DNA of 9,412 nt from an uncultured Oscillospiraceae bacterium (GTDB lineage: Bacteria > Bacillota > Clostridia > Oscillospirales > Acutalibacteraceae): contig USJL01000016.1 in assembly GCA_900555015.1 (NCBI GenBank), positions 1-9,412 of the forward strand, written 5' to 3'. The notes below the pieces were generated by a model. The model did not search any database, was not told the DNA's origin, and saw only the letters and a list, made by a program, of their open reading frames with translations. This document shows, one piece after another, positions 1-6,457 of the stretch. Position numbers and translations under genes: made by a program. The number at the start of each line of letters is the position of its first letter. Positions within the stretch are counted from its first letter, which is position 1.

Positions 1-10
1 CATTATATTA

Positions 11-16
11 AGGAGG
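11..16 (+). promoter_or_regulatory. Ribosome binding site of metA
   Basis: AGGAGG lies 8 bases before the ATG at 25. A GTG at 16 is in the same frame but overlaps the last base of this Shine-Dalgarno sequence, so it cannot be the start served by it. This decides the ATG at 25 as the metA start. Confidence 0.9.
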
Positions 17-24
17 TGGGCAAA

Positions 25-939
25 ATGCCAATTAGAATTGATGATGAATTGCCCGCAAAACAAAGTTTAGAATTAGAAAATGTTTTTGTAATGAGCAACA
101 AACGTGCGGATACACAAGATATTCGACCGCTTGACATTATAATTTTAAATTTAATGCCCACAAAAATTGAAACGGAAACTCAAATATTAAGATTACTTTC
201 TAACAGTCCGTTACAAGTTAACGTTGATTTACTGCAAGTTGCAACACACAAAACTAAAAACACATCCAAAGAACACATGCTTAAATTTTACAAAACTTTC
301 GATGAAGTGAAAAATAACAAGTATGACGGAATGATAATAACCGGTGCTCCCCTTGCAGACTTTAAATTTGAGGAAGTTGATTATTGGGAAGAACTTTGCA
401 CAATATTTGAATGGACAAAAACAAACGTTTACTCAACAATGCATTTATGCTGGGGTGCTTTTGCAGGTCTTTATTACCATTACGGCATTGAACCGATTAC
501 GCTTAAAGAAAAATGCTTTGGTGTTTTTCCTCATTTCAGTTTAGACATTACTCACCCGTTAATGAGAGGACTTGACGATGTATTTTACGTTCCTCATTCA
601 CGTGAATGGTCTTTAAGCACAAGCGACATTGCAAAGATTAAAGATTTACAAATTATATCTTACAGTGAGGAATCAGGTATACACATAATTTCTGACATGG
701 AATGCCGTAATATTTTTATTACAGGGCACAGTGAATATGACCGTGATACTTTAGCTAAAGAATATTTTAGAGATTTGGAAAAAGGATTGCCCATTAAAAA
801 GCCGATTAACTATTTTCCTAATGATGACATTAATCTTGTGCCGAAAATGAATTGGAAAAGTGCCGGCAATTTAATTTATACAAACTGGTTAAACTACTTT
901 GTATATCAAAAGACTCCATACGACTTAAACACATTATAA
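25..939 (+). CDS. metA: Homoserine O-acyltransferase (acetyl- or succinyltransferase), MetA family
   Basis: This cytoplasmic enzyme acylates the hydroxyl of L-homoserine, the first committed step of methionine synthesis. The 304-residue product aligns almost without gaps to E. coli MetA as I recall it (309 aa), from the N-terminal MPIR through the C-terminal NWLNYFVYQ-TPYDL. Catalytic residues are at the family positions: nucleophile Cys142 in CWGA, His235 and Glu237 in GHSEYD, plus Lys47 and Arg249. Residue 111, directly after TGAPL, is Ala. In characterised members Glu there goes with acetyl-CoA and Gly with succinyl-CoA, so the acyl donor cannot be read off. Acetyl-CoA is the more usual donor in Clostridia (inference). 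The ATG at 25 is chosen because of its Shine-Dalgarno sequence and because it restores the universal MPIR start. The upstream promoter, and any methionine-responsive leader, lies outside the window. The gene converges on sigF with 7 bases between the stop codons. Confidence 0.95.
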   Translation: MPIRIDDELPAKQSLELENVFVMSNKRADTQDIRPLDIIILNLMPTKIETETQILRLLSNSPLQVNVDLLQVATHKTKNTSKEHMLKFYKTFDEVKNNKYDGMIITGAPLADFKFEEVDYWEELCTIFEWTKTNVYSTMHLCWGAFAGLYYHYGIEPITLKEKCFGVFPHFSLDITHPLMRGLDDVFYVPHSREWSLSTSDIAKIKDLQIISYSEESGIHIISDMECRNIFITGHSEYDRDTLAKEYFRDLEKGLPIKKPINYFPNDDINLVPKMNWKSAGNLIYTNWLNYFVYQKTPYDLNTL

Positions 940-946
940 CATACCA

Positions 947-1603
947 CTACAAAAGCCTTTCTCGCAATTTGTGCAGAAGGGCTTTTTCTTTTCTTGAAAC
1001 CTGAACTTGAGATATGCCCAAGCATTTTGCTGTTTGTGATTGCGTTTTTCCTTTAAAATATCTGTAATCAACTATAAGTTTTTCTTGATTGTTTAAACAC
1101 CCTACAGCCTGTGATACAGATAACTTATTAAACAACTGCTCCGAATCATCAACGGGAATATCAAAATCTTCGGCACCATCCTCACCAAACTGATTAATTG
1201 AAATCATTGGCGTTATTACATTTAAAATCTCTGCAGTTTCATTTACATCGCATCCCAATAATTGAGATAACTCAGTAACGGTAGGTTCACGCTGTTCTTC
1301 ATTTATAAATTTTTCACGCACTGTTTGAGCTTTTAACGATTTTTCTTTTAAACTGCGGCTTACTTTAATAGCTCCGCCATCTCTGAAAACACGTTTTATT
1401 TCTCCCATAATAACCGGAACGGCATAAGTTGAAAATTTGTATCCTAACGATTCGTCGAAATTATCAACAGCTTTTATTAATCCGATACAACCGCACTGAA
1501 ATAAATCATCATATTCAACACCTCTGCCACGAAATCGTTTTGCCACAGAATGAACCAAACCGATATTATTTTCAATCAGTTCTTCCCTTTTATCTGTTAC
1601 CAT
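947..1603 (-). CDS. sigF: RNA polymerase sigma-F factor (early forespore sigma factor)
   Basis: Sigma-70 family factor that directs early forespore transcription and is held inactive by SpoIIAB until septation. Region 2 is clear at about residues 13-85 (YDDLFQCGCIGLIKAVDNFD, then FSTYAVPVIMGEI and the VSRSL segment). Region 3 lies at about 86-150. Region 4 is at about 165-215, with the helix-turn-helix TAKCLGISQVQVSR. Sigma-F and sigma-G are similar, so the assignment to F rests mainly on its place behind spoIIAA and spoIIAB. At 218 residues it is shorter than B. subtilis SigF (255). The N-terminus starts about 28 residues later, only 12 residues before the region 2 NIGLV. This is not a start-calling error: an in-frame TAA lies eight codons upstream and no other start codon lies between. 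The ATG overlaps the spoIIAB stop by 7 bases (ATGGTAA) and has only a weak ribosome site, which suggests translational coupling. Confidence 0.92.
   Translation of the reverse strand: MVTDKREELIENNIGLVHSVAKRFRGRGVEYDDLFQCGCIGLIKAVDNFDESLGYKFSTYAVPVIMGEIKRVFRDGGAIKVSRSLKEKSLKAQTVREKFINEEQREPTVTELSQLLGCDVNETAEILNVITPMISINQFGEDGAEDFDIPVDDSEQLFNKLSVSQAVGCLNNQEKLIVDYRYFKGKTQSQTAKCLGISQVQVSRKEKALLHKLRERLL
951..992 (+). terminator. Rho-independent terminator of metA, embedded in the sigF 3' end
   Basis: Bases 951-962 pair with 975-986 in a 12-bp stem containing one G-U pair. The loop is CGCAATTTGTGC. A T-rich run (TTTTTCTTTTCTT) follows on the plus strand, starting within the 3' arm. The hairpin begins 11 bases after the metA stop. 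The whole structure lies inside the last 13 or so codons of sigF on the other strand. Read on the minus strand the T-tract is poor, so it is a good terminator for metA and only a doubtful one for sigF. Confidence 0.85.
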
Positions 1604-2025
1604 TTGGACTTGCCTTCGATTTTTTTAATTAAAGTTACCGTTGTGCCTTTTCCAACAGAAGAGCGAACAGATACCTTATTGCAAAAGCTTTCCATTACTG
1701 TAAATCCTAATCCAGCACGTTCACCCTCGCCGGTTGTAAAAAGCGGAGTCATTGCCTGCTGAACATCATCTATACCGCAGCCTTTATCTTTTATAATAAT
1801 TTTAACGATATTGTCTTTTATTTTACCTGTTATGTAAATTTTGCCGAATTGTTCCTTATATCCGTGAACAATAGAATTTGTTACTGCTTCGGACACAGCG
1901 GTTTTTAAATCTGCAAGTTCTTCGATTGTTGGGTCAAGCGGTGTTACAAAGGAAGAAACAACAACCCTTGTAAACCCTTCGTTTACACTTTTACTTTCAA
2001 CGGTTAATTTAAATTCATTTGTCAT
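1597..2025 (-). CDS. spoIIAB: Anti-sigma-F factor and serine kinase SpoIIAB
   Basis: Binds sigma-F as a dimer and also phosphorylates SpoIIAA on serine, forming the partner switch that controls forespore gene expression. It is a GHKL-fold ATPase of 142 residues, close to the B. subtilis protein (146). The N-box is at about 38-56, with Glu46 (general base) and Asn50 (magnesium) in SEAVTN. The G1 box is DKGCG (Asp80 to Gly84). The ATP-lid region PLFTTGE runs to the G2 segment GLGF at 105-108. Arg20, at the partner-contact position of the B. subtilis protein, is kept. The start is supported by AAGGAG ending 6 bases before the ATG. That ribosome site is itself formed by the final Lys-Glu codons of spoIIAA, and only 3 bases separate the spoIIAA stop from this ATG. 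Confidence 0.95.
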   Translation of the reverse strand: MTNEFKLTVESKSVNEGFTRVVVSSFVTPLDPTIEELADLKTAVSEAVTNSIVHGYKEQFGKIYITGKIKDNIVKIIIKDKGCGIDDVQQAMTPLFTTGEGERAGLGFTVMESFCNKVSVRSSVGKGTTVTLIKKIEGKSKW

Positions 2026-2028
2026 AAT

Positions 2029-2346
2029 TTACTCCTTAATTTCATTTATAATTGCAATTCTGCCTAAACCGGCAAGTTCCATAATCTTTTTGGTTTGCGG
2101 TGTTACATTTTTAATTTCAACACTGCCCTTATGATTTTGCATTAAACGGAATCTGCCCATAACAAGACCTATTCCGCTGGAATCCATAAAAGTAATGTTT
2201 TTAAAATCAAGCACAAGGTGATTTGGCTTTTTACAGCTTATGGCAAAATCAATTTTTTCACGTATATCTTTTGCCGTATGGTGGTCTAACTCTCCGATTA
2301 AATAAACGACCATTAAATTTCCGCTTGATTCTATTGTTACGCTCAT
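2029..2346 (-). CDS. spoIIAA: Anti-sigma-F factor antagonist SpoIIAA (STAS domain)
   Basis: Single-domain STAS protein that, when unphosphorylated, displaces sigma-F from SpoIIAB. SpoIIAB inactivates it by phosphorylation and SpoIIE phosphatase (not in this window) reactivates it. The hallmark GELDHHTA is at about residues 18-25. The phosphorylation loop is MDSSGIG, with Ser56 corresponding to Ser58 of B. subtilis. With the ATG at 2346 it has 105 residues; the B. subtilis protein (117) is longer at the C-terminus. A GTG three codons upstream (2355) is in frame but overlaps the GGAG ribosome site, so I prefer the ATG. It is the first gene of the spoIIA operon and starts only 18 bases after the folC terminator hairpin ends. 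Confidence 0.95.
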   Translation of the reverse strand: MSVTIESSGNLMVVYLIGELDHHTAKDIREKIDFAISCKKPNHLVLDFKNITFMDSSGIGLVMGRFRLMQNHKGSVEIKNVTPQTKKIMELAGLGRIAIINEIKE

Positions 2347-2354
2347 AATTATCA

Positions 2355-2358
2355 CTCC
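2355..2358 (-). promoter_or_regulatory. Ribosome binding site of spoIIAA
   Basis: GGAG on the minus strand, 8 bases before the ATG at 2346. The upstream in-frame GTG (2355-2353) shares a base with it and is therefore an unlikely start. Confidence 0.8.
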
Positions 2359-2398
2359 AAAGAAAAACTGCTCTGTTAGAATATAACAGAGCAGTTTT
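2359..2398 (-). terminator. Rho-independent terminator after folC
   Basis: A perfect 15-bp stem (2384-2398 with 2364-2378) has a 5-base loop. On the minus strand the 3' arm ends in TTTT and runs on as TCTTT. It starts 22 bases after the folC stop and should end the valS-folC transcript. The arms also carry A and T ends in the other direction, so weak bidirectional action is possible, but there is no plus-strand gene to serve. Its base is only a few nucleotides from the spoIIAA ribosome site. Confidence 0.85.
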
Positions 2399-2420
2399 AA
2401 ATATTTTATCGAATTTTAGT

Positions 2421-3524
2421 TTATAACAAATCTTTTATTATTTCTCTTGCCAAATAGAACGATCCGCCAACAAAAAGAAAATCGCAATTACCCTTTTCAT
2501 TGCTAACGGCATTATGAGGATTTTCACAGGCAAAAACATTTTTATTATATTTTTTTGCTATTTCAGCCAAAGATTCGGCAGACATGGCACGGGAATTATT
2601 TACCGTTACAGTAATGATTTTATCAAAATACGGTGCAAGAATTTCAAAATAAGAATTAACATCCTTATCTTTCATCATGCCGATAATAGCAGTGATTTTT
2701 TTATTGGGTAAATAATCTTTCAACGCCAGCGCACCGTCCTTATTATGAGCACCGTCTAACATAATATTATTACCTATATATTGCTGACGGGCAGGTAACG
2801 ACGGATAATTTAAATGAACACACTGACGCAAAAACGCCAAAGCCTGACTTGCGGTTTCAAGATTATTATCTTTAAAATTACCGAGGTCACGAACCTTTAT
2901 TAATTTGCTGTCGGTTTTATTACAAACAGATTCAAAAACAGATTCACATTCTTTATTTGGATATAAAACCACAGTTGAATTTTGTTTTATGATACCTGCC
3001 TTTTCAAGTGCTATTTCATTTATGGTGCTTCCCAAAAAATCGGTGTGGTCAAGAGAAACAGAAGTGATTACACAAACTTCCGGCGAATCAAGGACGTTAG
3101 TACAATCGCCTTTACCGCCCATTCCACATTCAACAACAGCATAGTCAACAGATTCGTCATAAAAATATTTAAACATAATTGCAGTTAAAAGTTCAAATTC
3201 GGTTAATTCTTCATCCTTTAATTCAGTTACATAAGACGCAAATATTTCTTCGGGAATAAAATTGCCGTTAATTTGAATTTGTTCTCTGTAATCAATAATC
3301 CAAGGCGAAGTAAACAAGCCGACTTTATAGCCGCAATTAATTAAACCGTTTGCTATTATATTTGAAACGGTGCCTTTGCCGTTTGTGCCGGCGATATGAA
3401 TTACCTTAATTTTATTTTGCGGATTATTTAATTTATTTAATGTGTTTTTTATGCGTGAAAGACCCGGCTTTATACCGAGTCTTTGCTTTTTTTCTATGAA
3501 GTTCAATGCATCAATGTAATTCAT
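2421..3524 (-). CDS. folC: Folylpolyglutamate synthase / dihydrofolate synthase, short form
   Basis: Mur-ligase-family ATPase that adds glutamate to folates (and often to dihydropteroate). Visible motifs: P-loop GTNGKGT at residues 46-52; LFTSPW at 70-75; ECGMGGKGDCTNV at 132-144; SLDHTDFLG at 157-165; EKAGIIK at 174-180, which holds the lysine usually carbamylated; DGAHN at 257-261, opening the C-terminal domain; and FVGGSFYL near the end. At 367 residues it is clearly shorter than usual (roughly 420-440). The shortfall lies between EKAGIIK and DGAHN, only about 77 residues apart here, where the usual LxGxHQxxN segment is missing or reduced to a DNNLETASQAL stretch. The reading frame is intact, so this is not a frameshift. 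The ATG directly follows the valS stop (TAAATG). The valS-folC order is common in Firmicutes. Whether it has synthase activity towards dihydropteroate cannot be told. Confidence 0.9.
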   Translation of the reverse strand: MNYIDALNFIEKKQRLGIKPGLSRIKNTLNKLNNPQNKIKVIHIAGTNGKGTVSNIIANGLINCGYKVGLFTSPWIIDYREQIQINGNFIPEEIFASYVTELKDEELTEFELLTAIMFKYFYDESVDYAVVECGMGGKGDCTNVLDSPEVCVITSVSLDHTDFLGSTINEIALEKAGIIKQNSTVVLYPNKECESVFESVCNKTDSKLIKVRDLGNFKDNNLETASQALAFLRQCVHLNYPSLPARQQYIGNNIMLDGAHNKDGALALKDYLPNKKITAIIGMMKDKDVNSYFEILAPYFDKIITVTVNNSRAMSAESLAEIAKKYNKNVFACENPHNAVSNEKGNCDFLFVGGSFYLAREIIKDLL

Positions 3525-6149
3525 TTATTTACCTAATGAGTCAATAGAATTTTTAATGTTTGCAATTTTTTCTTCAAGTTTTGCAGCATCTTCCCTGTTT
3601 TGTGCAACAACCTTTTCAGGTGCTTTGTTTACAAAACCGGGATTGCTGAGTTTTTTATTAATAAAATCAAGTTTATCCTGTGCAGCAGCCATTTCCTTTT
3701 CAAGGCGTTTTCTTTCAGCCTCAAAATCCACAAGCTCACCCAAAGGAATATAGATTTTAGCATCATCTGTAATAACGGTAACAGTATTGCCTAAATCCTC
3801 AAAAGAAGAAGCAACCACAACGCTGTTTGCAGACGCAAGACGCTTAATAAATTCCGCACCTGTATTAAATGTTGATTCATACTGTGTTTCAACATAAACA
3901 GTTGCCTTTTTACTTGGAGGAATGTTCATTTCGCCACGGCGATTTCTGATACCCTTAATTGCCGTCATAATTCTTTCCATTTCTGTTTCATCAGCGGTGA
4001 AATTAAGAGCTTCATCATATTCAACCCATTTTGAAATCATAATAGATTCGTCTGTATGAGGAATAGCTTGATAAATTTCCTCGGTAATAAACGGCATAAA
4101 AGGATGAAGAAGTTTTAAAATATCGGTTAATACATAAACTAAAACTGCTTTTGCGGTATCTGCGCCCTCACCGCTTTGAAGCCTGATTTTAGAAATTTCA
4201 ATGTACCAATCACAAAATACATCCCAAATAAAATCATAAAGTTTTTGAACGGCAATGCCGAGTTCAAATTTCTCAAGATTTTCCGTTACATCCTTTGCAA
4301 GAGTGTTTACCTTACTGATAATCCATTTATCTTCAATAGCCAAATCAGAAGGAAGACCGTTATATTTATAGTCCTCACCCAAATACATAAGAACAAAACG
4401 TGCGGCATTCCAAAGTTTATTTGCAAAATTTCGTGAAGCCTTAACACGGTCATCAGAAAAACGCATATCATTTCCCGGCGAATTACCTGTTGCAAGAGTA
4501 AATCTTAATGCATCTGCACCGTATTCATCAATAACAAGAAGCGGGTCAATACCGTTACCGAGAGATTTACTCATTTTTCTGCCTTGAGCATCTCTTACAA
4601 TACCGTGAATGAACACTGTATTAAACGGAACTTTACCCATATGCTCTACGCCGGAGAAAATCATTCTTGCAACCCAGAAGAAAATAATATCATAGCCGGT
4701 TACAAGAGTACTTGTTGGATAAAAATATTCAAGCTCTTTTGTTTTTTCAGGATAACCGAGAGTAGAAAACGGCCAAAGAGCGGAAGAAAACCAAGTATCA
4801 AGAGTATCAGGGTCTTGAACAACATTTTCACTGCCGCATTTTGTACATTTATGAACGGCATCTTTTGAAACCATTACCTCGCCGCAGTCTTGGCAATAAT
4901 AAGCCGGAATTCGATGTCCCCACCAAAGCTGACGGGAAATACACCAATCCTTAATATTTTCCATCCAATGATAGTAAATTTTATCAAATCTTTCAGGAAC
5001 GAATTTTACTTCACCGTTTTTAACAACATCAATGGCAGGCTTTGCAAGAGGTTCCATTTTCACGAACCATTGCTTTGAAAGTCTTGGTTCAATAGAAGTG
5101 TGGCAACGATAACAAGTGCCTACATTATGGCTGTAATCTTCAATTTCAATTAAAGCACCCTCTGCTTCCAAATCTTTAACGATTTCAGCACGGCACTCAT
5201 ATCTGTCCATTCCGGAGTATTTACCCCAACCGTCGGCAATATGACCGTCGTCGGTCATAACATCAATTATTTCAAGATTATGTCTTAATCCTACCTCATA
5301 GTCATTAGGGTCGTGAGCAGGAGTAATTTTAACTACACCTGTTCCAAATTCAACATCTACATATTCATCTGCAATAACAGGAATTTGACGGTGAACAATA
5401 GGCAAATCAAGCATTTTGCCGACTAAATCTTTATATCTGTCATCATTTGGATTAACTGCCACAGCAGTATCGCCAAGCAAAGTTTCAGGACGGGTTGTAG
5501 CAAGTTCAAGGTAACCGCTGCCGTCAACAAAAGGATAACGAAGATGCCAAAAATGACCTGCTTGGTCTTCATATTCAACTTCAGCATCGGAAATAGTGGT
5601 TTTACAATGAGGGCACCAGTTTACCATTCTTTTACCCTGATAAATTAAGCCTTTATTATAAAGATTTACAAATACTTCTTTAACAGCCTCTGAACAACCT
5701 TCATCAAGAGTAAAACGTTCTCTGTCCCAATCACAGGAAGATCCCATTTTCTTTAACTGTTCGATAATTCTTGAGCCGTATTTATCTTTCCAATCCCAGG
5801 CACGCTCAAGAAATCCGTCTCTGCCGATATCTTCTTTTGTAATGCCTTCAGCCCTCATTGCTTCAACAATTTTTGCTTCAGTGGCAATAGATGCATGGTC
5901 TGTACCAGGAAGCCACAATGCTTCATAACCCTGCATTCTTCTCCATCTGATTAAAATATCCTGCAAAGTATTATCAAGGGCATGACCCATATGAAGCTGC
6001 CCTGTAATGTTTGGAGGAGGAATTACAATAGTGTAAGGTTTTTTCTTTGGATTAACTTCGGCGTGAAAATACTTGTTATCACACCAAAATTTATAGGTAC
6101 GGTCTTCAACCTCTGAAGGGTCGTACTGTTTTGCAAGTTCTTTTGCCAT
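3525..6149 (-). CDS. valS: Valine-tRNA ligase
   Basis: Class I aminoacyl-tRNA synthetase that charges tRNA-Val and edits mischarged threonine. The 874 residues match the usual length (about 880 in B. subtilis). HIGH motif HMGH is at 53-56 after PPPNITG. CP1 editing domain begins around [14 protein letters not shown] at 217-230, with [15 protein letters not shown] at 269-283. Cys pairs C179-x2-C182, C346-x2-C349, C419-x2-C422 and C435-x2-C438 are possible zinc knuckles. The KMSKS loop is at 525-529. The anticodon-binding domain follows, and the C-terminal 65 or so residues are a charged coiled coil ([19 protein letters not shown]), typical of ValRS. The start at 6149 has AGGAG 8 bases upstream and gives the expected [12 protein letters not shown] longer frame opening at a GTG at 6233 runs through the T-box antiterminator and terminator and should not be used. 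Expression is expected to rise when tRNA-Val is uncharged. It is co-transcribed with folC. Confidence 0.97.
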   Translation of the reverse strand: MAKELAKQYDPSEVEDRTYKFWCDNKYFHAEVNPKKKPYTIVIPPPNITGQLHMGHALDNTLQDILIRWRRMQGYEALWLPGTDHASIATEAKIVEAMRAEGITKEDIGRDGFLERAWDWKDKYGSRIIEQLKKMGSSCDWDRERFTLDEGCSEAVKEVFVNLYNKGLIYQGKRMVNWCPHCKTTISDAEVEYEDQAGHFWHLRYPFVDGSGYLELATTRPETLLGDTAVAVNPNDDRYKDLVGKMLDLPIVHRQIPVIADEYVDVEFGTGVVKITPAHDPNDYEVGLRHNLEIIDVMTDDGHIADGWGKYSGMDRYECRAEIVKDLEAEGALIEIEDYSHNVGTCYRCHTSIEPRLSKQWFVKMEPLAKPAIDVVKNGEVKFVPERFDKIYYHWMENIKDWCISRQLWWGHRIPAYYCQDCGEVMVSKDAVHKCTKCGSENVVQDPDTLDTWFSSALWPFSTLGYPEKTKELEYFYPTSTLVTGYDIIFFWVARMIFSGVEHMGKVPFNTVFIHGIVRDAQGRKMSKSLGNGIDPLLVIDEYGADALRFTLATGNSPGNDMRFSDDRVKASRNFANKLWNAARFVLMYLGEDYKYNGLPSDLAIEDKWIISKVNTLAKDVTENLEKFELGIAVQKLYDFIWDVFCDWYIEISKIRLQSGEGADTAKAVLVYVLTDILKLLHPFMPFITEEIYQAIPHTDESIMISKWVEYDEALNFTADETEMERIMTAIKGIRNRRGEMNIPPSKKATVYVETQYESTFNTGAEFIKRLASANSVVVASSFEDLGNTVTVITDDAKIYIPLGELVDFEAERKRLEKEMAAAQDKLDFINKKLSNPGFVNKAPEKVVAQNREDAAKLEEKIANIKNSIDSLGK

Positions 6150-6157
6150 TTTTTCAT

Positions 6158-6162
6158 CTCCT
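6158..6162 (-). promoter_or_regulatory. Ribosome binding site of valS
   Basis: AGGAG on the minus strand, 8 bases before the ATG at 6149 and just past the T-box terminator. It fixes the valS start and excludes the 28-codon upstream extension. Confidence 0.9.
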
Positions 6163-6170
6163 AAACAAAT

Positions 6171-6203
6171 AAAAAAGCTTTCGCCGAAAAATGAGGCGAA
6201 AGC
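6171..6203 (-). terminator. T-box leader terminator hairpin upstream of valS
   Basis: GCTTTCGCC (6203-6195) pairs with GGCGAAAGC (6185-6177) in a 9-bp stem, followed by six T on the minus strand. The 5' arm contains the TTTCG and CTCA-side bases needed for the antiterminator, so the two folds exclude each other. Confidence 0.9.
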
Positions 6204-6403
6204 ATTAATTCCGTGGTACCACTCATATTGCACGCAAAACGTGCCACTTAAATCTTTAACGCAGATATACGGACAAGGCTACTTTATTTCACCCTGCCGA
6301 CTCAAAAGCTACCTTCTTTTACCTCTTTTACAGGCTTGCACCAACCGCCTGCTCTCTGAAAAAAGAAAATAAAATACTCCTCTTTTTCTCAGTCATTCAA
6401 TAT
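6171..6403 (-). promoter_or_regulatory. Valine T-box riboswitch leader of valS-folC
   Basis: Cis-acting RNA that senses the charging state of tRNA-Val. Stem I base: GACT (6394-6391) with AGTC (6302-6299), and AAAAG (6386-6382) with CTTTT (6308-6304). Above this a loop-E-like AGTA/GAA pair (6378-6375, 6316-6314) flanks the specifier GTA at 6312-6310, a valine codon. The AGAGAG box is at 6357-6352 and the distal GGTGCAAGCC element at 6342-6333. Stem III is GCACG-TTTTG-CGTGC at about 6243-6229. Antiterminator: TGAG (6225-6222) with CTCA (6195-6192), a bulge beginning TGGTACC (6221-6215), and CGGAA (6213-6209) with TTTCG (6201-6197). The bulge TGGT fits an ACCA acceptor end, as expected for tRNA-Val with discriminator A. 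The fold was done by eye; the 5' end is inferred from the promoter. This accounts for most of the gene-free stretch between uxaA and valS. Confidence 0.93.
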
Positions 6404-6409
6404 GAAATT

Positions 6410-6438
6410 ATATTATCAAAAATCACCGTTCTTGTCAA
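6410..6438 (-). promoter_or_regulatory. Sigma-A-type promoter of valS-folC
   Basis: TTGACA at 6438-6433 and TAATAT at 6415-6410 on the minus strand, separated by exactly 17 bases. This is a perfect -35 and a near-consensus -10. Transcription would begin near 6403, just before stem I of the T-box. The -35 lies only 15 bases after the uxaA stop codon. Confidence 0.88.
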
Positions 6439-6457
6439 GTAATTGAACGTCAATTAC
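6439..6457. repeat. Short inverted repeat across the uxaA stop codon
   Basis: GTAATTGA (6439-6446) and TCAATTAC (6450-6457) form an 8-bp perfect inverted repeat with a 3-base centre. It covers the uxaA stop and touches the valS -35 box. No T-tract follows on the minus strand, so it is not a typical terminator. It could be a weak hairpin at the end of the uxa message, a protein site, or chance in AT-rich DNA. Confidence 0.4.

Noticed and set aside
1..10. SAM or methionine-responsive leader before metA
   Set aside because: Only 24 bases precede the start codon in this window, so nothing can be said.
16..24. GTG at 16 as the metA start
   Set aside because: It overlaps the Shine-Dalgarno sequence; the ATG at 25 gives the conserved MPIR N-terminus and proper spacing.
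344..544. Open frame of 66 codons inside metA
   Set aside because: It lies in another frame of a well-recognised gene, has no ribosome site and resembles no family.
2353..2355. GTG as the spoIIAA start
   Set aside because: It shares a base with the GGAG ribosome site; the ATG at 2346 is correctly spaced.
2399..2450. Sigma-H or sigma-A promoter for spoIIA in the end of folC
   Set aside because: AT-rich stretches such as TTGTTA with TAAAAT at short spacing, and AGAGAAATA resembling a sigma-H -35, were considered, but none has an acceptable partner element at the right distance.
4176..5078. Several open frames of 60-95 codons on the plus strand opposite valS
   Set aside because: They are antisense shadows of the conserved valS frame, with low-complexity products rich in Ile, Lys, Asn and Phe and no motifs or ribosome sites.
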